Assembly: GCA_015059015.1 (NCBI GenBank)
Contig: SVBG01000002.1
Coordinates: 1-49,635, forward strand
Direction of reading: 5' to 3'
From: Erysipelotrichaceae bacterium
GTDB lineage: Bacteria > Bacillota_I > Bacilli_A > ML615J-28 > CAG-313
DNA: 49,635 nt
The notes below the pieces were generated by a model. That model did not search any database. It saw only the letters and a list, made by a program, of their open reading frames with translations, and was not told the DNA's origin. Position numbers and translations under genes: made by a program. Of the stretch, positions 1 through 7,071 are shown one piece after another (the first letter of the stretch is position 1; each line of letters starts with the position of its first letter).

Positions 1-5
1 AAGAG

Positions 6-116
6 AGTTTGGTGACATTGGTGGGGTGGACACACCTGTTCCCATGCCGAACACAGAAGTTAAGCACCCTAATGCCGACGATAGTTGGAAACAGCAAAAA
101 TAGGGCGTCGCCAGCT
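6..116 (+). rRNA. rrf: 5S ribosomal RNA
   Basis: Matches the 5S consensus: a 5' GGTGAC pairing with 3' GTCGCC closing the terminal helix, and the internal blocks CCCATGCCGAACACAGAAGT and TAAGC. It lies at the window edge and is followed directly by a tRNA cluster, so it is the last gene of an rRNA operon whose 16S and 23S genes lie upstream. Exact ends are uncertain by a few bases. Confidence 0.93.
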
Positions 117-171
117 CCTTTCTATATTCATAAAAACAACCGAATGGTGTTATGATTAAAATTGTACAAAT

Positions 172-247
172 GGAGGATTAGCTCAGCCGGGAGAGCATCT
201 GCCTTACAAGCAGAGGGTCGGCGGTTCGATCCCGTCATCCTCCACCA
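172..247 (+). tRNA. tRNA-Val (UAC)
   Basis: Acceptor stem GGAGGAT/ATCCTCC, discriminator A, encoded CCA. Anticodon loop CTTACAA gives anticodon TAC. First tRNA after the 5S gene. Confidence 0.95.
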
Positions 248-250
248 TGT

Positions 251-326
<76 letters not shown>

Positions 327-336
327 TTCTTTTATT

Positions 337-412
337 GACTCCGTAGCTCAGTCGGTAGAGCAACTGACTTTTAATCAGTGGGTCGAGCGTTCGAATCGCT
401 TCGGGGTCACCA
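337..412 (+). tRNA. tRNA-Lys (UUU)
   Basis: Acceptor GACTCCG/CGGGGTC, discriminator A, encoded CCA. Anticodon loop CTTTTAA gives TTT. Confidence 0.95.
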
Positions 413-422
413 TCTTAATTGT

Positions 423-509
423 GCCTGAGTGGCGGAATAGGTAGACGCGCAGGACTTAAAATCCTGTGGTAGCAATACCGTGCCGGTTCGATTCCGGCCT
501 TAGGCACCA
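423..509 (+). tRNA. tRNA-Leu (UAA)
   Basis: Class II tRNA of 87 nt with a long variable arm. Acceptor GCCTGAG/CTTAGGC, discriminator A, encoded CCA. Anticodon stem CAGGA/TCCTG encloses CTTAAAA, giving TAA. Confidence 0.94.
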
Positions 510-530
510 ATTTTTATAAAAAAACACAGT

Positions 531-606
531 GGGTCTATAGCTCAGCTGGGAGAGCACCTGCCTTGCACGCAGGGGGTCGAGGGTTCGAGCCCCTTTGGAT
601 CCACCA
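531..606 (+). tRNA. tRNA-Ala (UGC)
   Basis: Acceptor GGGTCTA/TGGATCC, discriminator A, encoded CCA. Anticodon loop CTTGCAC gives TGC. Confidence 0.95.
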
Positions 607-622
607 TTTCTATCAAATAGAT

Positions 623-699
623 GGCGGTGTAGCTTAGTTGGCTATAGCGTCCGGTTCATACCCGGAAGGTCGGGGGTTCAAGTCCCTCCGCCGCTACCA
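623..699 (+). tRNA. tRNA-Met, elongator (CAU)
   Basis: Very close to the Bacillus elongator tRNA-Met: GGCGGTG acceptor with a G1-U72 closing pair, anticodon loop with CAT, encoded CCA. It lacks the three G-C anticodon-stem pairs typical of an initiator. Confidence 0.93.
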
Positions 700-717
700 T
701 TCTAATACTTTAGTTTG

Positions 718-794
718 GGACCTTTAGCTCAGTTGGTGAGAGCTCCCGGCTCATAACCGGTCGGTCCTAGGTTCGAGTCCTAGAAGGTCCACCA
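718..794 (+). tRNA. tRNA-Ile2 (CAU, lysidine-modified)
   Basis: Acceptor GGACCTT/AAGGTCC, discriminator A, encoded CCA, anticodon CAT. The body resembles Bacillus tRNA-Ile(CAT), not Met, so the wobble C should be converted to lysidine by TilS to read AUA, a frequent codon here. The Ile2 assignment rests on remembered similarity of acceptor and D arm. Confidence 0.85.
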
Positions 795-815
795 TTTATT
801 ATATATAAAAAATAC

Positions 816-906
816 GGAGAAATACCCAAGTCCGGTTGAAGGGACTGGTCTTGAAAACCAGCAGGGTGTAACAGCCGCGGGGGTTCGAATCCCTCTTTCT
901 CCGCCA
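816..906 (+). tRNA. tRNA-Ser (UGA)
   Basis: Class II tRNA of 91 nt with a long variable arm. Acceptor GGAGAAA/TTTCTCC, discriminator G, encoded CCA. Anticodon stem CTGGT/ACCAG encloses CTTGAAA, giving TGA. Confidence 0.95.
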
Positions 907-914
907 TTTTTTTT

Positions 915-990
915 AGCGGGATGGAGCAGTTGGTAGCTCGCCGGGCTCATAACCCGGAGGTCGTTGGTTCAAGTCCTTCTCCCGCCACCA
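915..990 (+). tRNA. tRNA-fMet, initiator (CAU)
   Basis: Initiator hallmarks are present: an unpaired first acceptor position (A1 opposite C72), three consecutive G-C pairs in the anticodon stem (CCGGG/CCCGG) around CTCATAA, and encoded CCA. The T stem (GTTGG/CCTTC) is odd, with two adjacent U-U mismatches. Confidence 0.92.
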
Positions 991-992
991 AA

Positions 993-1069
993 GGTCCTAT
1001 GGTGTAGTTGGTTAACATGTCAGTCTGTCACACTGGAGATCGCGGGTTCGAGTCCCGTTGGGACCGCCA
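993..1069 (+). tRNA. tRNA-Asp (GUC)
   Basis: Acceptor GGTCCTA/TGGGACC, discriminator G, encoded CCA. Anticodon loop CTGTCAC gives GTC. Only two bases from the preceding tRNA. Confidence 0.95.
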
Positions 1070-1077
1070 TTTTAATC

Positions 1078-1153
<76 letters not shown>

Positions 1154-1166
1154 TTTTAAAAAAATA

Positions 1167-1195
1167 AGATATCTAATTATAGATATCTTTTTTCT
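1167..1195. terminator. terminator of the rRNA/tRNA operon, probably bidirectional
   Basis: Perfect 8-bp stem AGATATCT / AGATATCT around AATTAT, followed by a T tract on the plus strand. The stop codon of the convergent small gene at 1173-1301 lies inside the stem; the reverse strand reads through A-rich then T-poor sequence, so it is best supported for plus-strand transcription. Confidence 0.8.
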
Positions 1196-1301
1196 TTTTG
1201 TTTAAATACTTACAGTTTGAAATAGGTATTTGACAATTTCCATTATAATAACAGTCTGAACATTTTTCTCTTTTTCTTTTAGTTTTGTTTTCTTTTTCCA
1301 T
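1173..1301 (-). CDS. small Cys-rich protein, 42 aa
   Basis: A short reading frame with a good ribosome binding site (GAAAGGA, 9 bases before the ATG). The N-terminal third is very basic (MEKENKTKRKRE); then C14-x2-C17, C23 and C30, with aromatic residues between, form a compact four-Cys pattern that could bind zinc (CSDCYYNGNCQIPISNC). No family is recognised. The gene converges on the tRNA operon and its stop codon sits in the shared hairpin. The start codon, Cys spacing and binding site argue that it is real; function is unknown. Confidence 0.6.
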   Translation of the reverse strand: MEKENKTKRKREKCSDCYYNGNCQIPISNCKYLNKKKKDIYN

Positions 1302-1359
1302 ACTATATATCCTTTCAATATATATTTTTTTTAGAAAAGAAAAAAATTATACATGATAA

Positions 1360-1387
1360 TTGAAAAAAAATATAAATATGTTATAAT
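1360..1387 (+). promoter_or_regulatory. sigma-A-type promoter for the 4Fe-4S/DUF2779 pair
   Basis: TTGAAA (1360-1365), 16-bp spacer, TATAAT (1382-1387), about 22 bases before the start codon. Fits the consensus; the short leader leaves no room for an RNA regulator. Confidence 0.65.
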
Positions 1388-1408
1388 TAAGTAATAGAGG
1401 TGTTTATA

Positions 1409-2359
1409 ATGAATAAGATAATAAATTTTAGTAATATAATTAAATGTAATATGAATAAGTGTAATTTTTGTAGAAAATGTATGTATATATGTCCAACAAG
1501 AGCTTTGTCTATGATTAATGGTGAAATTCAATTTAATGAAAAAAAATGTATTTCTTGTAAAGATTGTATTAAAGTTTGTGATACTAATGCTTTATATTAT
1601 AATGTTAATGATGGGATATTAGAAGGAATAAACACTACTGCAATAATTCCTTATAATTCAAATAAACAATTTTTAACTAAAAAATATGATAATGTTATAA
1701 CATATGAACTAGGTGAAAAAGTTAAAATTATTGAAACTGCCTTTGAAATGGAAAATAGGACTAGTAAAATGATTTTAAAAGAAATGAAAATGCCGTTAAT
1801 AATATCTGATATTTTAAATTTTGATTTAATATTGAAAAATCAATTTAAAAATTTAGAAAAATATTATAGCAAAATCAAAAATCAATTTTATATATCTAGT
1901 TATCTACATAGATTAACAAATTTAAATAAAAATGTAAAAATTGTTGAATATGGAGTTCCTTTTGAAAATAAAAGTTATTTCTATAATAATAAAGTAGTTG
2001 ATGAAATTTGTGATATACCTTTTAAATATGATTCTAAATATAACATATTAGATGTAGTAAATATATATAAGGATTTATGTAAATTAGAATCAAATATGGA
2101 TTTACATAAAATAGAAGTAATAAATAGTTTAACAGTAAATATGTACAATAAAAATGTTGATGTAAAAATTTTATTTATTAATGAAATAAGTTTATTATCC
2201 TCTCTTGAAATTAACAAGTATGATTTTATTTTTGTTTGTGATAAAGATTCTTATAATTTAAATGAAAATTTATTAAAAGATGATGAAATTAATAAATTAT
2301 ATAAAACGAAATTAAAATCTCCGGGCAATACATTTGCTTTTATAGAGAAGGTGGAATAG
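1409..2359 (+). CDS. protein with two [4Fe-4S] ferredoxin motifs and an unknown C-terminal domain
   Basis: 316 aa from ATG 1409, preferred over a GTG nine bases earlier because AGAGGTG is well spaced from 1409. Residues about 10-60 hold two classic ferredoxin motifs, CNFCRKCMYICP and CISCKDCIKVCD, enough for two [4Fe-4S] clusters. The remaining ~240 residues are Lys/Asn/Ile-rich and not recognised; there is no signal peptide or membrane segment. Its stop codon is immediately followed by the ATG of the DUF2779 nuclease, so the two are almost certainly co-translated. An electron-transfer or redox role for the partner nuclease is inference. Confidence 0.75.
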   Translation: MNKIINFSNIIKCNMNKCNFCRKCMYICPTRALSMINGEIQFNEKKCISCKDCIKVCDTNALYYNVNDGILEGINTTAIIPYNSNKQFLTKKYDNVITYELGEKVKIIETAFEMENRTSKMILKEMKMPLIISDILNFDLILKNQFKNLEKYYSKIKNQFYISSYLHRLTNLNKNVKIVEYGVPFENKSYFYNNKVVDEICDIPFKYDSKYNILDVVNIYKDLCKLESNMDLHKIEVINSLTVNMYNKNVDVKILFINEISLLSSLEINKYDFIFVCDKDSYNLNENLLKDDEINKLYKTKLKSPGNTFAFIEKVE

Positions 2360-4321
2360 ATGAATATATCTAAAACTTTATTTAAATTATTGTCTAGATG
2401 TCAAAACGCTCCTTCATTATATAATATGTATATAAATCGAGGTTTTCATGATGTAAAAGAAATTAATGGTTTAGATTTAGATAATATAAAAAAAGAATTG
2501 TTGACAATAAAAGAAGAGGAATTAAGTGATGAACTTCTGGATTTGGAAACATCAATTTTTAGTAATATGTTTGATGATGAGTCTGGTGATGACTTAACTG
2601 TTGTTACTCCTGCACAGTTAGAGGCTTTTCAAGATACTTTTATAGAAGTTGAAAAATTAGCTGCTCAATATATTGAAAAAATTTTTGATAATAAAGTAAT
2701 TTCTTCAACTAATACATATGATCAAAAAAAATATGAATATTCACATAATGGTAATAAATATTATTGTTATTTAGATATATATTTAGAAGAAAAAAATAAA
2801 TTAAAAATTTTCGAAGTTAAAGCTACAACTAGTAAAAAATTTGATGAAATTCATTTTCAAACAAAAAGCCAAACTCCAATGTATCCTGTTTTTAAAATAA
2901 ATGATACTACTAAAATTATGGAATATAAAGTAAATGACTTTATTGGGATAACGTTAGATGATAAATTGATAACTGAAGATTTTATTTTAGGTAAACTAAA
3001 AAAACAATTTGATCGTTATTCACCATGTGGTAAATATTTTTATGATATTGCGATTCAACGACATATTATAGAAGAATCATATAAATCTACGGGAAAAGAA
3101 ATTCCGGAAATTGATTATTATTTAGTAGTTTTAAATCATGAATATATATATGATGGAAAAACTGAAAATGGAAAACGTATTTATAATACGAGTGTAGATG
3201 GTCAAGAATTATTTAAAATATATGATGTAAATTATATTACAAAAATTTATCAAGATTTAATTTATAAAGAACGAGATAATTTTGATAAAAATTCAGAGCG
3301 TTTAATAGTTGTAAATAATTGTTTAGGAGAACATTGTAGGTATAAGAAAAATGATCAATGTAAATTCTTTAATATTTGTCATGCGCCTGTTTTTATAGAA
3401 GGAAGTTTGTTGGAATTTACAAATAAGAAAAATTGTTTTAAGCATTTAACTAAATTAAATAAAAGCAAAAAGCGTGAAAGAATTTCAATGTATGAATTAA
3501 TAAATAATGGTATTTATACAATGAAGGATTCTTTGATTTATACTGAGGATATTGATCAAAAAATTGAGTATAATTGTTATATAAATAATGAACAATATAT
3601 TGATAAAGAAAATTTAAATTTTTTAATAAATCAAATTAAATATCCAATATATCATTTAGACTTTGAAAGTTATAATTGTCCCTTACCAAGATTTTATGGA
3701 GAAAAACCATATAGACAGTCATTGTTTCAATATTCATTACATGTTGAAAAAAGTCCAGGTGATTGTGAAATTGATAATTCTAATGGGAAATACCATTATG
3801 AGTTCTTGGCTCCTGATCATAATGATCATCGCAGAACTCTTGCAGAACAAATGATTAAAGATATTGATTTATCAAATGGTGGAACTGTTCTTGCATATCA
3901 TGCAGATTTTGAAAAGCAAAGAATAAAAGAATTAATTGATCTTTTTCCGGATTTAGAAAAGGAATTAAAACAAATTTTAGATAATGTTTTTGATTTAGAA
4001 AAAGTTCTTCATGCTGGAGAAAAGTTTTATAAATCAATTGATCCAAGTTATTCATTGGCGGGGAAACCAAAATATAATTTTTATGACATAAATTTACACG
4101 CGTCGTTTTCTATTAAGAAATTGTTACCTTTATTTACAAATTTAACGTATAGTGATTTAGAAGTTCAAAATGGTACTGAAGCTATTTTGGTATATGGAAT
4201 GTTACCTGAATTAACAAAAGAAGAATATAATACAAAATACTTAGCGTTAAAAGAATATTGTCGTCAAGATACATGGTCAATGGTTAAAATATTGGAAGGT
4301 TTAAGAAATTTAATAAAGTAA
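2360..4321 (+). CDS. DUF2779 family two-domain nuclease (Cas4/RecB-like plus DEDDy exonuclease-like)
   Basis: 653 aa. The N-terminal half resembles PD-(D/E)xK nucleases of the Cas4/RecB type: D139 in CYLDIY and E152-x-K154 in FEVKA, followed near residues 322-342 by a four-Cys group (NNCLGEHCRYKKNDQC...NIC) that may bind an Fe-S cluster, as in Cas4. The C-terminal half is the DUF2779 region with a DnaQ-like DEDDy signature: HLDFES near 434-439, AYHADFE near 512-518, and YCRQD (Y-x3-D) near 632-636. Both active sites look intact. DUF2779 proteins are common in Mollicutes and relatives but are poorly characterised. The start directly abuts the stop of the ferredoxin-like gene. DNA repair or defence are both possible. 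Confidence 0.82.
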   Translation: MNISKTLFKLLSRCQNAPSLYNMYINRGFHDVKEINGLDLDNIKKELLTIKEEELSDELLDLETSIFSNMFDDESGDDLTVVTPAQLEAFQDTFIEVEKLAAQYIEKIFDNKVISSTNTYDQKKYEYSHNGNKYYCYLDIYLEEKNKLKIFEVKATTSKKFDEIHFQTKSQTPMYPVFKINDTTKIMEYKVNDFIGITLDDKLITEDFILGKLKKQFDRYSPCGKYFYDIAIQRHIIEESYKSTGKEIPEIDYYLVVLNHEYIYDGKTENGKRIYNTSVDGQELFKIYDVNYITKIYQDLIYKERDNFDKNSERLIVVNNCLGEHCRYKKNDQCKFFNICHAPVFIEGSLLEFTNKKNCFKHLTKLNKSKKRERISMYELINNGIYTMKDSLIYTEDIDQKIEYNCYINNEQYIDKENLNFLINQIKYPIYHLDFESYNCPLPRFYGEKPYRQSLFQYSLHVEKSPGDCEIDNSNGKYHYEFLAPDHNDHRRTLAEQMIKDIDLSNGGTVLAYHADFEKQRIKELIDLFPDLEKELKQILDNVFDLEKVLHAGEKFYKSIDPSYSLAGKPKYNFYDINLHASFSIKKLLPLFTNLTYSDLEVQNGTEAILVYGMLPELTKEEYNTKYLALKEYCRQDTWSMVKILEGLRNLIK

Positions 4322-4427
4322 AAGATAGTACTTTTAAAATGTTTTTTTAATTAAGTTGAGTGTTTCTAAAAAATAACATTTAAAAAAATTTGGGGTATTT
4401 ACACCTTTAATTTTGTTTGTGGTCAAT

Positions 4428-4462
4428 AAAAGTGGTTCAGATTGTTGAACCACTTTTGTTAT
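4428..4462 (+). terminator. hairpin terminator after the DUF2779 gene
   Basis: 12-bp perfect stem (AAAAGTGGTTCA / TGAACCACTTTT) with a 6-base loop, about 107 bases after the stop codon, followed by GTTATTT, a weak T tract. Confidence 0.65.
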
Positions 4463-4625
4463 TTAAATTATTATGATTTTTATTTATTGAAAACTCATTA
4501 TTTCTCTTATTTAAGCAAAATAGAGAAGTTTAAAAATAGGTTGTAATTATTTTTTTATATTAAACGTTAAAAAACCAATAAAGATGTATAACTCCCAACT
4601 TTGCCTTAGTAAAATTAAATCTTAT

Positions 4626-4665
4626 AAAAAATATAGGGGTGAAAGTAGTTACCCCCATATTTTTT
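4626..4665. terminator. bidirectional terminator serving rimO
   Basis: Stem AAAAAATAT-GGGGT / ACCCC-ATATTTTTT with one A-C mismatch and a 10-base loop, flanked by A runs on one side and T runs on the other, so it can work for both strands. It lies 10 bases past the rimO stop. Confidence 0.8.
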
Positions 4666-4674
4666 ATATAATCT

Positions 4675-5997
4675 TTAAAATAAAGTATCATCTTTTTTAA
4701 TGTTTACTAATTTTGCATCTAAATCATAAGTAGAAGCGTCGATAATTTCTACACAAACAATACTACCTATTTCTAGTTCAATTGGACTATATATATATAT
4801 GCAACCATCTACATCATCTGGTGCAAACATATAATTTCTTCCGATATATGCGAATTTATCAAAATCATAGTCATCTATAATGCAGTTAAATTTTTTACCA
4901 ATTAAGGATTGGTTAAATTCAAGAGAAATTTTCTCTTGTTCTTTCATTATTGTATTATATCTTCGTTTAGCAGTTTTTGCGTGAACTTTTGGATACATAT
5001 CATATGAAGCAGTATCTTCTTCGTTTGAAAAAGTAAAACATCCTAGTCGTTCAAACTTAGTTTCTTTAACTAATTCTAGAAGTTCTTTAAAATCAGTTTC
5101 TTCTTCAGTTGGAAAACCTGTAATTAAAGTAGTTCTAATAATTGCCTCGGGTATAAAGTCTCTTATATATTTTATATGTTCTTTTATTAGTTCTTTTGAA
5201 CCTCTACGATTCATTGTAGAAAGCATTTTATTTGAAGCATGTTGAATTGGGATGTCAAAATATTTAGCAACTTTTTTGTTGTTTTTAATTTCTAATAAAA
5301 TTTCTTTAGTTATTTCATCAGGATATAAATATAATACTCTTACCCATTCTACATTATCAATTTCTGATATAGCACGCAATAAATGTTCTAATCTACGGGG
5401 ATCTTTATTTTTAAAGTCAGTTCCATATCTTGTTGTGTCTTGAGCAATTAATGTTATTTCTTTTGCACCGTTTGCAACTAATACTCTAGTTTCTTCAATT
5501 AATGAGTCAAAATCTCTACTTCTAAATTTTCCTCTAATTAATGGAATAGCACAATAAGCACATTTATTATCACAACCCTCTGCAATTCTTAAATATACGC
5601 TATGTTTAGATGTTGTAACAACACGTTTAGTATAATCCATTTTATATGATAATGTAGATGAAGTTAATTTTTTAAATAGTTCATCGATATTATTATAATC
5701 TTTTATTGGAAAGTAAAAATCTACTTCAGGTATACTTTCTTCTAAACTTTGTTGATATCTTTCAACCAAACACCCCATTACTATGATTTTTTTGTCTTGA
5801 TAATCGCATATTTCTAAAATAGTGTCTATTGCCTCTTGTTTCGCTGATTCTATAAAACCACATGTGTTAATTGCTATTATATCTGCTTCATCAAGTGAGG
5901 ATGTTAATTCAACATTATATTGTTTTGCCACACCTAAAAATAGTTCGGAATCAATTCTGTTTTTAGCACAACCTAATGATATTAAACCTAATTTCAT
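4675..5997 (-). CDS. rimO: ribosomal protein S12 methylthiotransferase
   Basis: 440 aa, the usual RimO length. It is a radical-SAM enzyme that adds a methylthio group to an Asp of ribosomal protein S12. The N-terminal MTTase domain has cluster cysteines C10 (ISLGCAKNRID), C46 and C76; the radical-SAM motif is C142-x3-C146-x2-C149 (CDNKCAYC), followed by AIPLIRGKFRSR, typical of RimO rather than MiaB. The C terminus (about 375-440) fits a TRAM RNA-binding domain. It is transcribed alone, divergent from pduL, from its own promoter. Confidence 0.95.
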   Translation of the reverse strand: MKLGLISLGCAKNRIDSELFLGVAKQYNVELTSSLDEADIIAINTCGFIESAKQEAIDTILEICDYQDKKIIVMGCLVERYQQSLEESIPEVDFYFPIKDYNNIDELFKKLTSSTLSYKMDYTKRVVTTSKHSVYLRIAEGCDNKCAYCAIPLIRGKFRSRDFDSLIEETRVLVANGAKEITLIAQDTTRYGTDFKNKDPRRLEHLLRAISEIDNVEWVRVLYLYPDEITKEILLEIKNNKKVAKYFDIPIQHASNKMLSTMNRRGSKELIKEHIKYIRDFIPEAIIRTTLITGFPTEEETDFKELLELVKETKFERLGCFTFSNEEDTASYDMYPKVHAKTAKRRYNTIMKEQEKISLEFNQSLIGKKFNCIIDDYDFDKFAYIGRNYMFAPDDVDGCIYIYSPIELEIGSIVCVEIIDASTYDLDAKLVNIKKDDTLF

Positions 5998-6021
5998 ATT
6001 TTTCTCTCTTTCTATATATAT

Positions 6022-6050
6022 ATTATACTATAAAAGAATAGTCTTTGCAA
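6022..6050 (-). promoter_or_regulatory. promoter of rimO
   Basis: On the minus strand: TTGCAA (6045-6050), 17-bp spacer, TATAAT (6022-6027), 25 bases before the rimO start. Confidence 0.7.
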
Positions 6051-6069
6051 TCTTTTTAGGCTTTTACTT

Positions 6070-6098
6070 TTGACCTATTATGATAAATTTGATATAAT
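6070..6098 (+). promoter_or_regulatory. promoter of pduL
   Basis: TTGACC (6070-6075), 17-bp spacer, TATAAT (6093-6098), 37 bases before the start codon. Close to consensus. Confidence 0.75.
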
Positions 6099-6134
6099 AT
6101 ATATGTATAAAAAAAGAAAGAGGTATTATTAATT

Positions 6135-6710
6135 ATGGCAAAAACTTTTATCGTTGAAACTTCAGCTCGTCATGTACATTTATCTGAAGCTGATTTTAAA
6201 GTATTATTTGGTGAAAATGCTACACTAACTAAGAAAAAGGATTTATCTCAACCTGGACAATATGCTTGTGAAGAAAGAGTTATTGTTAAAGGAACAAAAA
6301 AAGATCTTCCTGGTGTATCAATTTTAGGACCTTTTAGAAAAGAAAGCCAAGTTGAATTATCTGCAACTGATGCTCGTAGTATTGGTTTGGGTATTGCAGT
6401 TCGTGAATCAGGTGTTTTAGATGGTACTCCTGGTTGTACTTTAGTTGGTCCTGCTGGTGAAGTTACACTTGAAAAAGGCGTTATTGTAGCAAAAAGACAT
6501 ATTCATGCTACAGTTGCTGATGCTGCTGAACTTGGTGTTGTTGATAAAGAAATTGTTAGTGTTAAAGTATCAACTCCTGAAAGAAGTCTAATTTTTGGTG
6601 ATGTTGTTGTACGCGTAAACGATAGTTATGCACTTGCAATGCATATTGATACTGATGAATCTAATGCTGCTGGCATGGTTCCAGGTGTTATGGGTGAAAT
6701 TGTAAAATAA
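6135..6710 (+). CDS. pduL: PduL-type phosphate acyltransferase (phosphotransacetylase)
   Basis: 191 aa covering the two PduL half-domains. PduL enzymes swap CoA and phosphate on acetyl or propionyl groups and are zinc-dependent. Likely metal ligands are visible: H13 and H15 (ARHVHLSE), H122 and H124 (KRHIHA) and H170 (AMHIDTDE). There is no N-terminal encapsulation extension and no microcompartment, diol or ethanolamine gene nearby, so it is probably the housekeeping phosphotransacetylase replacing Pta in acetate fermentation; that is inference. It is monocistronic, with its own promoter and terminator. Codon use looks like that of a highly expressed gene. Confidence 0.92.
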   Translation: MAKTFIVETSARHVHLSEADFKVLFGENATLTKKKDLSQPGQYACEERVIVKGTKKDLPGVSILGPFRKESQVELSATDARSIGLGIAVRESGVLDGTPGCTLVGPAGEVTLEKGVIVAKRHIHATVADAAELGVVDKEIVSVKVSTPERSLIFGDVVVRVNDSYALAMHIDTDESNAAGMVPGVMGEIVK

Positions 6711-6720
6711 TAAAATAATT

Positions 6721-6759
6721 GAAGTCTTGAATGATTAATTTCATTAGACTTCTTTTTTT
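6721..6759 (+). terminator. terminator of pduL
   Basis: Stem GAAGTCT / AGACTTC around an 18-base interior that can pair further, followed by seven Ts. Confidence 0.85.
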
Positions 6760-6835
6760 GTTCAACTGATTTTACTTTTTAGATAAAATATGATAAAATA
6801 TATATATAAGATTATAAAAAGAAAAGGTGATTATT

Positions 6836-7063
6836 ATGTTATGTCCACATTGTCATGCTGAAAATAATTATGATGCACTAACTTGTGATTTTTGTATGCA
6901 TGAACTTCCTATGACTGAAGAAAGAAAAAAAGAAATTCAATTTAAGAAAAAGATTGAAAAACAAAACAAGTTCAAGAAATCAATGACTAAATTAATTGGA
7001 ATATCGTTAGGTGTTCTTGCGATTATTGCAGTTGTTGTTATTGCTTGGTTAATTAGAAGTTAG
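6836..7063 (+). CDS. zinc-ribbon protein with a C-terminal membrane anchor
   Basis: 75 aa from ATG 6836, chosen over an upstream GTG at 6827 because AAAAGGTG is correctly spaced before it. The N terminus is a zinc ribbon, CPHCHAENNYDALTCDFC (two C-x2-C pairs), then a charged linker, then one hydrophobic segment near residues 53-72 ending in LIRS. That arrangement suggests a tail-anchored cytoplasmic zinc ribbon. It lies 8 bases before mnmG, probably co-transcribed. Function unknown. Confidence 0.8.
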   Translation: MLCPHCHAENNYDALTCDFCMHELPMTEERKKEIQFKKKIEKQNKFKKSMTKLIGISLGVLAIIAVVVIAWLIRS

Positions 7064-7071
7064 AGGATTTT

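Larger units (their letters stand above)
4322..4674. other. intergenic region between convergent genes
   Basis: 353 bases with no credible gene; very AT-rich. It holds the two hairpins listed separately (4428-4462 and 4626-4665). Nothing else recognised. Confidence 0.7.

Noticed and set aside
1331-1531. Minus-strand frame opposite the ferredoxin-like gene
   Set aside because: Overlaps the clear 4Fe-4S coding sequence, lacks a binding site, and is Ile/Tyr/Phe-rich like any reverse frame of AT-rich DNA.
3855-4070. Minus-strand 71-codon frame opposite the DUF2779 gene
   Set aside because: Lies inside the conserved DEDDy domain region of the plus-strand gene and has no binding site.
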